54,432 nucleotides of DNA from an uncultured Odoribacter sp. Lineage in GTDB: Bacteria; Bacteroidota; Bacteroidia; Bacteroidales; Marinifilaceae. The notes under the pieces were generated by a model. The model saw only the letters and a program-made list of their open reading frames with translations, searched no databases and was not told the DNA's origin. Made by a program: the position numbers and the translations under genes. Below, piece after piece: positions 7,724 through 15,818 of this stretch (position 1 is the stretch's first letter; every line of letters begins with the position of its first letter). The stretch lies in the NCBI GenBank assembly GCA_900544025.1, contig UQTM01000018.1, positions 1 through 54,432 of the forward strand, in the 5' to 3' direction.

Positions 7724-10700
7724 ATGATGATTAAAGAAGATATAAAACAACGCATTCTCATTCTCGACGGTGCAATGGGAACGGCAATCCAAAAATACAA
7801 ACTGGAAGAAACCGATTTCCGGGGCACAGAATTTGCCGGGCACCCGGTAAACTTAAAGGGCGATAACGATGTGCTCAACCTGACCCGTCCGGACATCGTC
7901 CGGGCGATACACCGTGCCTATATCGAAGCCGGAGCGGACATCATCGAAACCAATACCTTCAATTCCAATACCGTTTCACAGGAAGAATACCGCTGTACAG
8001 ACCTGATTTACCGCCTAAACTACGAGGGAGCCAAGCTGGCGAAAACAGAAGCATTGCAGGTAAGCGGACGTAAAGTTTATGTAGCCGGAAGCATCGGGCC
8101 TACCTCCTGCACCTTATCGCTATCGCCGGACGTAAACCGCCCGGAATACCGTCCGGTGGATTTCGACACGCTGGTCACGGCCTATTCGGAACAGGTTCGC
8201 GGCCTGATCGACGGAGGAGCCGACTTACTCCTGATAGAAACGGTTTTCGACGGACTGAATGCAAAAGCGGCTCTTTACGCTATCGAAAAAGTACAGGAAG
8301 AGAAAGGGACGGAACTCCCGGTGATGCTTTCTGCCACGATCAACGATAAAAGCGGGCGTACCCTTACCGGGCAAAGCCTCGAAGCTCTCTATACGGCAGT
8401 GAGCCACTATCCGTTGCTGAGCTTCGGACTGAACTGCTCTTTCGGGGCTACCGACCTTTTCCCTTTTATCGAACGCCTGTCGAAACTCGTCACTTGTGCT
8501 TTAAGCATTTACCCCAATGCAGGATTGCCGAACGAGATGGGTGAATACGACGAGAGCCCCGCCCTGACCGCCTCATATCTGAAACAAATGGCAGACGGCA
8601 GGTTACTCAACATTGCCGGGGGATGCTGCGGGACGACTCCCGCCCATATCAAAGCGATCCGTGAAGCCATACAGGATATGCCTCCCCGGATTGCTCCGGA
8701 GCATACGCCCCAGCTTATCGTGAGCGGCCTCGACCGGGTAGTGGTCGATAAAGAATTGAATAATTTTATCAATGTCGGCGAACGCACGAATGTGGCGGGT
8801 TCGCTGAAATTTGCCAAACTGATACACGCTCAGGCCTACGACGAAGCTTCATCGATCGCACGCAAGCAGATCGAAGACGGCGCTTCGATCATCGACATCA
8901 ATATGGACGATGCCATGCTCGACAGCGCTAAAGAAATGGCTACTTTTGTACGTATCATCAGCAACGATCCGGACATATCCAAAGCCGCACTGATGATCGA
9001 CTCGTCCGACTGGGCAACCATTCTTGCCGGACTGAAAAACGCCCAGGGAAAATGTATCGTCAATTCTATCAGCTTAAAAGAAGGTGAAACGATCTTCCTC
9101 GAAAAAGCCCGTGAGATACACCGCCTGGGGGCAGCCGTGGTGGTGATGGCTTTCGACGAGCAAGGACAAGCCGTTACTTTTGAGCGCAAAACCGAAATTT
9201 GCGAACGGGCTTATAAACTGCTGACCGGGAAAGCCGGATTTCAGCCCGAGGATATTATCTTCGATGTAAATGTGCTGGCTATCGGAACAGGAATCGAAGA
9301 ACACAATAACTACGGGGTGGACTTCATTCGCGCCGTCGAATGGATCAAAAAGAATCTGCCCGGAAGCCGCACTTCGGGAGGAATTTCCAACCTGTCGTTC
9401 TCTTTCCGGGGCAATAATCCCGTGCGCGAAGCTATGCACTCGGTATTCCTTTACCATGCGATCGATGCGGGACTGGATATGGGTATCGTCAACCCTGCCA
9501 TGTTACAGGTTTACGACGACATAGAGCCGGAGCTTTTGCAGGTAGTGGAAGACGTTGTCCTCAACCGGACACCGGAAGCCACCGAACACCTGATCGAACT
9601 GGCGGAAAAAATCAAAGGAAACAAGACTGCCGACGGCAAGCCTGTGAAAAACGAAGAATGGCGCACCCGCCCGCTGGAAGAGAGGCTCAGTTATGCGTTG
9701 GTAAAAGGCATTACGGAATACCTGCCTGCCGATTTAGCCGAAGCGCTCACCGTTTATTCCGCTCCGGTAGAGATTATCGAAGGCCCGCTTATGCAAGGCA
9801 TGGATAAAGTAGGAACTTTGTTCGGAGAAGGAAAAATGTTCCTTCCGCAAGTCGTAAAATCCGCTAAAGCAATGAAAACGGCAGTCGCCATCCTGCAACC
9901 GGAAATCGAAAAACACAATGCAAGCGGCGGACGCCACGTAACCCGGCATAAAGTGGTGATCGCCACAGCAAAAGGCGATGTACACGACATCGGCAAGAAT
10001 ATTGTCAATATTGTTCTGACCTGTAATAACTTCGACGTAATCGACCTCGGTGTTATGGTGGAAAACGAACGGATCGTCGCCGCAGCCAAAGAACACGGGG
10101 CGGACATTATCGGTGTCAGCGGGCTGATCACCCCTTCGCTGAACGAAATGGAAGGTCTTTGTGAATTGTTGCAAAAAGAACAATTGGCACTCCCTCTCAT
10201 CGTAGGCGGGGCCACGACCTCCACCGTGCATACCGCCGTAAAGCTGGCTCCTAAATACGATTACTGCGTCATCCAGGGAGGCGACGCTTCCCGTACGGCC
10301 GGGATCATCAAACGCCTTTTTCAGGACAGGACAGGATATATCGAACAGGTAAAAGCGGAACAGGAAGAAGTACGCCGCCATTATTACAATAAGCAGGACA
10401 ACCTGCTAAGCTATACGGAAGCACAATCCAAAGCTCCGGTCTTCGATTGGAAAAACTTCGATACCGGAAATTTTGGCGAACACAATCTGACCGGAAGAAA
10501 TATAGATATCCGGGAACTTGCCGAGCGGATCGACTGGACTCCGTTTTTCCATTTCTGGGGATTCAAAGGTAAATTCCCTGAAATTATCCATACGAACGAC
10601 GAAGCCGACCAGACTTATCAGGCAGCCTTGGAAATGTTGGGAACGGTCATTGCCGGGCAGGAATTCGAAGCCTCGGTTATCGTCAGGTTTTTCGACGCTT

Positions 10701-11266
10701 ATGCAGAGAACGACGAAATCGTACTCGACAACGGGCACCGTCTGCCTATGCTGCGGCAACAAAAAAACGATACGGAATGTCTGAGCCTGGCGGATTACAT
10801 CAGTCCCAAAGCCGAAGGCACAAGCTGTATCGGACTGTTTACGCTGAAAGTGGAGGACAGATTCCGCTGCCACGATTGCCGGGATTTCGACCACCTGCTT
10901 CGCGAAGCGCTTTGCGCCCGGCTCACCGAAGCGCTGGCTGAATGGATGCAAGAACGGGTGGGAGAAGGATTGCCCATAATACGTCCGGCGTTCGGCTATT
11001 CCGCCTGTCCCGATCATTCGCTGAAAAAAGATGTATTCGATCTTTTAGACGCCCCGGCACAAATCGGAGTAAGCCTCACCTCTTCTTATGCTATCGTTCC
11101 TACCACCAGCTTGTGCGGAATGCTGATCGCCCACCCGGAAGCCCGGTATTTCAGCATTAGCAAAATAGGCAACGACCAACTGAAAGAGTATTGCCGGAAA
11201 AGAAAAATCCCTGAAAGCGAAGGGAAAAGGCTTTTAGGCAATCTTATTTCTGAAAAAGAAAAATAA
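7724..11266 (+). CDS. metH: Cobalamin-dependent methionine synthase
   Basis: 1180 residues, all four MetH modules. The homocysteine/zinc module (about 1-320) starts ILILDGAMGTAIQ and carries the zinc cysteines in LNCSFG and in GGCCGTTPAHI near residue 300. A pterin-binding module follows (NVGERTNVAGSLKF, about 346-620). The B12 module has DVHDIGKN near residue 750, whose His is the lower cobalt ligand. The C-terminal activation domain (about 890-1180) has RPAFGYSACPDH for SAM-dependent reactivation. It transfers a methyl group from 5-methyl-THF to homocysteine. The start is ATGATG at 7724; either Met is possible. It is downstream of hcyA-hcyF-UPF0280 and upstream of metF in the riboswitch-controlled operon. 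Confidence 0.97.
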   Translation: MMIKEDIKQRILILDGAMGTAIQKYKLEETDFRGTEFAGHPVNLKGDNDVLNLTRPDIVRAIHRAYIEAGADIIETNTFNSNTVSQEEYRCTDLIYRLNYEGAKLAKTEALQVSGRKVYVAGSIGPTSCTLSLSPDVNRPEYRPVDFDTLVTAYSEQVRGLIDGGADLLLIETVFDGLNAKAALYAIEKVQEEKGTELPVMLSATINDKSGRTLTGQSLEALYTAVSHYPLLSFGLNCSFGATDLFPFIERLSKLVTCALSIYPNAGLPNEMGEYDESPALTASYLKQMADGRLLNIAGGCCGTTPAHIKAIREAIQDMPPRIAPEHTPQLIVSGLDRVVVDKELNNFINVGERTNVAGSLKFAKLIHAQAYDEASSIARKQIEDGASIIDINMDDAMLDSAKEMATFVRIISNDPDISKAALMIDSSDWATILAGLKNAQGKCIVNSISLKEGETIFLEKAREIHRLGAAVVVMAFDEQGQAVTFERKTEICERAYKLLTGKAGFQPEDIIFDVNVLAIGTGIEEHNNYGVDFIRAVEWIKKNLPGSRTSGGISNLSFSFRGNNPVREAMHSVFLYHAIDAGLDMGIVNPAMLQVYDDIEPELLQVVEDVVLNRTPEATEHLIELAEKIKGNKTADGKPVKNEEWRTRPLEERLSYALVKGITEYLPADLAEALTVYSAPVEIIEGPLMQGMDKVGTLFGEGKMFLPQVVKSAKAMKTAVAILQPEIEKHNASGGRHVTRHKVVIATAKGDVHDIGKNIVNIVLTCNNFDVIDLGVMVENERIVAAAKEHGADIIGVSGLITPSLNEMEGLCELLQKEQLALPLIVGGATTSTVHTAVKLAPKYDYCVIQGGDASRTAGIIKRLFQDRTGYIEQVKAEQEEVRRHYYNKQDNLLSYTEAQSKAPVFDWKNFDTGNFGEHNLTGRNIDIRELAERIDWTPFFHFWGFKGKFPEIIHTNDEADQTYQAALEMLGTVIAGQEFEASVIVRFFDAYAENDEIVLDNGHRLPMLRQQKNDTECLSLADYISPKAEGTSCIGLFTLKVEDRFRCHDCRDFDHLLREALCARLTEALAEWMQERVGEGLPIIRPAFGYSACPDHSLKKDVFDLLDAPAQIGVSLTSSYAIVPTTSLCGMLIAHPEARYFSISKIGNDQLKEYCRKRKIPESEGKRLLGNLISEKEK

Positions 11267-11387
11267 AGGAAACCGGCAGGACGAGCCTGCCCGACAAAAA
11301 TAGAATAACACCAAGGTATACCTCTTCCCCGTCTCATTGAACATCATTCCGGGAAACAGGAAACATACCGCCGCTAAAAAATAAAAT

Positions 11388-12341
11388 ATGAAAGTAATCG
11401 AGATATTAGCACAAAAAAGCAAGCCTTTCGCCTCTTTTGAATTGGTTCCGCCTTTAAAAGGAAGCGATATCAGCAAACTGTATAATTCCATCGAGCCTCT
11501 GATGGAATTCGCCCCGCCTTTCATCAACATCACCTTTCACCGCGATGAGGTGGAGTACCGCCAGAAAGCAGACGGAACAATCGAAAAAGTGACGGTCACC
11601 AAACGCCCCGGCTCGGTAGCGATCGCCGCTGCAATCATGAAACGTTTCCCGGTAGAAGTCGTTCCTCACATCATTTGCGGAGGAGCCAGCCGGCACAAAA
11701 TCGAAAACGACCTGCTCGATCTGAATTTTTTAGATATTCAGAACGTAGTAGCCTTACGCGGCGATGCCATTCCGGGACAAAAATACTTTAGTCCCGAACC
11801 GGACGGCCATCGGTATAGTAGCGAACTGGTCGAACAAATTCACAACCTCAATCAGGGTATCTATCTGGACGAAAATATCAATAATGCCGTAGCCACGAAT
11901 TTCTGTATCGGTGTGGCGGGCTATCCCGAAAAACACTATGAAGCCCCGAACATCGACATCGACATCGAAAATCTGAAACGGAAAGTGGAAGCCGGAGCCG
12001 ATTACATTATCACTCAAATGTTCTTCGACAACGATAAATTCTACCGATTCACCGAACACTGCCGGGCAGCCGGGATCACCGTTCCCATTATTCCGGGACT
12101 GAAACCGATCTCTACCCAATCGCATATCGAAATGCTACCTCGGGCTTTTAGCCTCGATCTGCCGCAAGACCTGATGCAGGAACTACGGAAATGCAAAGAC
12201 AATAAAGCTATTTACCAGGTCGGGATAGAATGGTGCACGGCGCAAAGTAAAGATTTGCTGGCGCACGGAGTGCCTGCTATCCACTATTACACGATGGGAA
12301 AAGCGGACAATATTCGCGAAATACTGAAAAGGTCATTCTAA
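11388..12341 (+). CDS. metF: 5,10-methylenetetrahydrofolate reductase
   Basis: 317 residues, a TIM-barrel flavoenzyme of normal length that makes the 5-methyl-THF used by MetH. Family segments include FASFELVPPLKG near the N-terminus (the catalytic Glu in FELVPP), ITFHRDEVEYRQK, VPHIICGGASRHKIENDLLDL, NVVALRGDA and ADYIITQMFFDN. It lies 121 bases after metH and three bases before the transporter gene, so it is part of the same transcription unit. The identification is firm. Confidence 0.96.
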   Translation: MKVIEILAQKSKPFASFELVPPLKGSDISKLYNSIEPLMEFAPPFINITFHRDEVEYRQKADGTIEKVTVTKRPGSVAIAAAIMKRFPVEVVPHIICGGASRHKIENDLLDLNFLDIQNVVALRGDAIPGQKYFSPEPDGHRYSSELVEQIHNLNQGIYLDENINNAVATNFCIGVAGYPEKHYEAPNIDIDIENLKRKVEAGADYIITQMFFDNDKFYRFTEHCRAAGITVPIIPGLKPISTQSHIEMLPRAFSLDLPQDLMQELRKCKDNKAIYQVGIEWCTAQSKDLLAHGVPAIHYYTMGKADNIREILKRSF

Positions 12342-12344
12342 AGC

Positions 12345-13097
12345 ATGACCGCCTCTCAGGTTGCCATATTGATCGCATTGGGAGCCGCCGCCGGATTCAT
12401 CAACACATTTGCCGGCGGGGGGTCTATGCTGACGGTTCCTTTCCTGATCTTCCTGGGGTTACCCGCCAATGTAGCGAACGCCACCAACCGGGTAGCGATT
12501 TTATTACAGAACATCGTATCCACCCGGAAATTCAGGCAGGAAAAGATACTGGATATCCGCACAGACTCCAAACTGCTCCTTCCGACGGCTTTAGGCAGCA
12601 TAGCGGGTGCATTTATCGCCGTGGACATTCACGAAGACCTATTGCAGAAAATCATTGCCGGATTGCTTATCGTGATGTTCTTTATGGTATGGTTCGATTC
12701 GGACTCCTGGGTGAAAAGCAACACGGAAAAAGCCAAAGCTAAAAACCCCTTTATCCGTTTTCTCATTTTCTTCGGAATCGGATTCTATGGCGGCTTCATC
12801 CAAATCGGCGTGGGCTTTATCCTGCTGGCAGGACTGGTACTGGGATGCGGATTCGATCTTTTGAAAGCCAACGCCATAAAACTATTCATCATCTTGTTTT
12901 ACACGGTCATTGCCTTAGGCATCTTTATCTACTATGATCTGGTAGATTGGAAAATGGGGTTGCTGCTGGCCTGCGGCAACATGGCCGGAGCATGGCTGGG
13001 AGCACGTTTAAGCCTGAAATGGGGTACTAAATTCATTCGCTACATCCTATTGGTTGCTCTTGCCGCCGTAGCCCTGAAACTTTTCGGCGTATTTTAA
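12345..13097 (+). CDS. TauE/SafE (TSUP) family membrane transporter
   Basis: 250 residues with about eight hydrophobic segments. The N-terminal GAAAGFINTFAGGGSMLTVP and the mid-protein FFGIGFYGGFIQIGVGFILL are the two repeated signatures of the TSUP (DUF81) family. Members move sulfur compounds such as sulfite, thiosulfate and sulfolactate. It starts three bases after the metF stop, so it is probably translationally coupled to the methionine operon. A role in moving a sulfur compound linked to homocysteine synthesis is inference; the substrate is not readable from sequence. Confidence 0.85.
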   Translation: MTASQVAILIALGAAAGFINTFAGGGSMLTVPFLIFLGLPANVANATNRVAILLQNIVSTRKFRQEKILDIRTDSKLLLPTALGSIAGAFIAVDIHEDLLQKIIAGLLIVMFFMVWFDSDSWVKSNTEKAKAKNPFIRFLIFFGIGFYGGFIQIGVGFILLAGLVLGCGFDLLKANAIKLFIILFYTVIALGIFIYYDLVDWKMGLLLACGNMAGAWLGARLSLKWGTKFIRYILLVALAAVALKLFGVF

Positions 13098-13291
13098 AAA
13101 ACGCTGTATATCCTTGATTTCTGCAAACGAATACGCAAATATTTCCATGCACACATAGTAAAAATTGTGAGAAAATTTGTAATTTCGTAAAGCAAAAAAC
13201 TGGTAGGGAATTGGGATAACCAACCTGTCGGAAAAAGTGAGAAAGGAAAACTATTCCAAATTAAAAACCTTAACCTAAAATTTTAATAAAC

Positions 13292-13681
13292 ATGAAAATT
13301 GCAGTAATTGCACACGACGGAAAAAAAGCGGAAATGGTGGCATTTTTGAACAGACACATGGATTTTCTGAAATCCGTAGGCACCGAGATCGTCGCTACCG
13401 GAACTACCGGAAAACACGCTCGGGATGCAGGTCTGGAAGTGGAACGCCTTCTATCGGGTCCGCTGGGGGGAGATGCCCAGATCGCTGCACTGGTCGCAGA
13501 AAAGAAAGTGGAAATGGTCATTTTCTTCCGTGATCCGCTGGGAAAACACCCGCACGAACCGGACGTACAAATGTTGATGAGAGTTTGCGACGTACACAAT
13601 GTACCCATTGCAACCAACCCGGCAACTGCCGAAATGATGATCCGGGGATTTTTGTCCCTTCATCAGCATGGAGGTCAATAA
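13292..13681 (+). CDS. mgsA: Methylglyoxal synthase
   Basis: 129 residues (E. coli MgsA has 152, so a short form). The protein converts dihydroxyacetone phosphate to methylglyoxal and phosphate, a cytosolic bypass that relieves phosphate limitation and sugar-phosphate stress. Key segments are VATGTTGKHA (phosphate binding), LLSGPLGGDAQIAALV with the catalytic Asp at residue 61, and FFRDPLGKHPHEPDV with His88. The 195-bp upstream gap and different gene content suggest its own promoter, though I find no convincing one. Confidence 0.95.
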   Translation: MKIAVIAHDGKKAEMVAFLNRHMDFLKSVGTEIVATGTTGKHARDAGLEVERLLSGPLGGDAQIAALVAEKKVEMVIFFRDPLGKHPHEPDVQMLMRVCDVHNVPIATNPATAEMMIRGFLSLHQHGGQ

Positions 13682-13743
13682 TTTGTAGCTTAAAATTCTG
13701 AAAGTCGGATAATTACACCGGCTCTCAAATTTTAACGGCAAAA

Positions 13744-13776
13744 TTTAAATTTCTTAAAAATATACGGAAACCTTTG
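13744..13776 (+). promoter_or_regulatory. Possible promoter of the metal-efflux genes
   Basis: TTTA at 13744-13747 and AACCTTTG at 13769-13776 are separated by 21 bases, a two-mismatch fit to the Bacteroidetes promoter. It would start transcription about 35 bases before the His-rich protein gene. Weak evidence, position-based. Confidence 0.35.
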
Positions 13777-13819
13777 CAGATTCCTTGCCGGATATTATCT
13801 TTACGGCAGAATTCTATGG

Positions 13820-14239
13820 ATGGCAATGCATAAAAAACTGAAAGTTATACTTCCGCTTTATTTAGCCGGCATGATTATGCTGGCTTTTGCCGTATTGCCT
13901 CACCATCATCACAAAGAAGTGATCTGTTTTACACCGGCCCATTGCACGGAAACCGCAGAAACCGAAAATCACCGGCACGATTCCGACATTCCGCATGAAG
14001 GCTGTGTGAGGCAGTTATTCCAAACTCAGGTCACCCGGAGCCTGTCTTTAAGTGACGACTGTCCGGACGGACATTGTCACCATTTTATCGCCCCTCTGAC
14101 ACTTTCAAGCCTGATCTTCGAGATTTTATCGCTCGATGCAGGCAATTATATTCTTCCCGATACAGCTTACCGGGAAAAACTTCATGCCATCCTCCGGACG
14201 ACCGACCTCGCCGGAAGAGCACCTCCTTTTCAGGGATAA
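13820..14239 (+). CDS. Small His/Cys-rich secreted protein (DUF6769-like)
   Basis: 139 residues. An N-terminal hydrophobic segment (about 8-26, VILPLYLAGMIMLAFAVLP) is followed directly by HHHHKEVICFTPAHC and more His/Cys pairs (NHRHDSD, EGC, DDCPDGHCHHF). It resembles small Bacteroidetes proteins encoded beside heavy-metal RND pumps (I think DUF6769, not certain). It precedes an RND adaptor and pump by 277 bases. A metal-binding or metal-sensing role outside the inner membrane is inferred from composition and context only. An alternative start is the Met two codons later. Confidence 0.6.
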   Translation: MAMHKKLKVILPLYLAGMIMLAFAVLPHHHHKEVICFTPAHCTETAETENHRHDSDIPHEGCVRQLFQTQVTRSLSLSDDCPDGHCHHFIAPLTLSSLIFEILSLDAGNYILPDTAYREKLHAILRTTDLAGRAPPFQG

Positions 14240-14516
14240 AAACAGCTAAAGCGTTTATTTAAAAAGATCAGACTGGAAATCCGTTAACGGTTGTCCGATA
14301 AAAACACGGGCAAATCCGCATCGAAACGGCTATAATATCCTGTTCATCACATCTGCTTTAGCCTCACCGTTCATTTTTCTATCATCATTAAACCTATTCC
14401 TGCCAAATAATAATCGAAAGCGGGAAAATACATTCGTATAACAGGCTATACAGCTCGTCCTCTACGGCATGTTCCGGCAGGACAAACTGTAAACAGCTCC
14501 TAAAAATGACAAGAAT

Positions 14517-15797
14517 ATGAAATATATCATTATATCCCTGACCGTATTGAGTATGCTTTTCTACGGTTGCAAAAAAACGACCCAGGCGGGCGCCCACGAT
14601 CATGCCACAGAACAGGCAGACCACAAAGATCACGACCATGCCGACGGCAAGCACGACCACGAAAGCGAAGCGCACGATCATGATGCCGATGATCACGACG
14701 GGCACGACCATGCGGCAGAAAACCACGACGGACACGACCACGATAACAGCAAAGAAACCAAAGAACAGGAACATAGCGACGAAATTATTTTCTCGAAAGC
14801 CCAGGCAGCCAAAACAGAATTCGAAGTTAAGGAAATACAACCCAAAACCTTTTATCAGGTGATTAAAACCACCGGACAGGTGTTGCCTGCTCCAGGGGAT
14901 GAATCGGTGGTCGTAGCCACCAACAGCGGTACGGTATCTTTCACCGATAACCGTCTGGCAGAGGGCAGCGCCGTAAAACAAGGCCAGCCTTTGTTCAGCA
15001 TCGCTTCTAAAAACCTGGGCGAAGGAGATTACTACTCCAAAGTGAACGCCGCTTACCAAAAAGCAAAAGCCGAATTCGAACGTGCCGGAACACTGGTAAA
15101 AGACAAGATCATTTCGCAAAAAGAATATGAAAGCATCCGGCTCGACTACCAAAATGCTAAAATCGCTTACGATGCCGTGGCCGGAAAACAATCTGCCAGG
15201 GGAGTAAACGTTACAGCCCCGATCGGCGGCTACATCAAAAACATCGCCGTAAAAGACGGAGAATATGTCACTGCCGGACAAACGCTGGGAACGGTGTCCC
15301 AAAATCAACGGCTGGTACTTCGTGCCGAAGTGTCGGAAAAATACTACAAAGCACTGAACACCATTAGCAGCGCCAATTTCAAAACACCTTACGACAATCA
15401 GGTTTACGCCCTGTCCGACCTGAAAGGACGGCTTTTATCCATTGGGAAAACTGCCGGGGAAAACTCATTCTTCGTGCCGGTATCCTTTGAATTCGATAAC
15501 CGGGGCGACATCGTGCCGGGAGCTTTCGTCGAAATATTTCTGGAATCCACTCCTTTGGAAAATGTAATTACCGTTCCGGTATCCGCCCTCACCAATGAAA
15601 TGGGTATATTTTATGTATATGTCCAGCTCGACGAAGAAGGCTATCGCAAACAGGAAGTGAAAACAGGGGCAAGCAACGGGAAAGAAATGCAGATTATCAG
15701 CGGCTTGCAACCGGGCGACCGGGTGGTGACCAAAGGCGCTTATCAGGTAAAAATGGCATCTGCTTCCGGAGCGATTCCTCACGGACACGAACATTGA
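14517..15797 (+). CDS. RND efflux periplasmic adaptor (membrane fusion lipoprotein), His-rich N-terminus
   Basis: 426 residues. A lipoprotein signal ends at LSMLFYGC (Cys18). Residues about 27-85 are an acidic, His-rich stretch with roughly 16 histidines in repeated HDH and DGHDH units. After it come the adaptor domains: a barrel-sandwich half (QVLPAPGDESVVVATNSGTV), a coiled hairpin (YQKAKAEFERAGTLVKDKII), the second half (GVNVTAPIGGYIKNIAVKDG) and the beta-barrel (VPGAFVEIFLES). This is the CusB/CzcB-like partner of the pump that follows 21 bases later. The His-rich stretch probably binds Zn, Co, Ni or Cu (inference). Confidence 0.9.
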   Translation: MKYIIISLTVLSMLFYGCKKTTQAGAHDHATEQADHKDHDHADGKHDHESEAHDHDADDHDGHDHAAENHDGHDHDNSKETKEQEHSDEIIFSKAQAAKTEFEVKEIQPKTFYQVIKTTGQVLPAPGDESVVVATNSGTVSFTDNRLAEGSAVKQGQPLFSIASKNLGEGDYYSKVNAAYQKAKAEFERAGTLVKDKIISQKEYESIRLDYQNAKIAYDAVAGKQSARGVNVTAPIGGYIKNIAVKDGEYVTAGQTLGTVSQNQRLVLRAEVSEKYYKALNTISSANFKTPYDNQVYALSDLKGRLLSIGKTAGENSFFVPVSFEFDNRGDIVPGAFVEIFLESTPLENVITVPVSALTNEMGIFYVYVQLDEEGYRKQEVKTGASNGKEMQIISGLQPGDRVVTKGAYQVKMASASGAIPHGHEH

Positions 15798-15818
15798 TAA
15801 ACTTGTAAACCTGAAATT

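Noticed and set aside
9734..10381. 215-residue ORF antisense to metH
   Set aside because: Shadow frame of a strongly conserved gene; no homology features and no start signals.
14600..14760. CAC/GAT-rich short repeats resembling a repeat array
   Set aside because: Codon-level repeats encoding the His/Asp stretch; no constant repeat-spacer structure, so not CRISPR or a tandem array of another kind.
14394..15308. 304-residue ORF antisense to the RND adaptor
   Set aside because: Its Val/Phe-rich pattern is the complement of the His/Asp-rich coding stretch; an artefact of the repeats.
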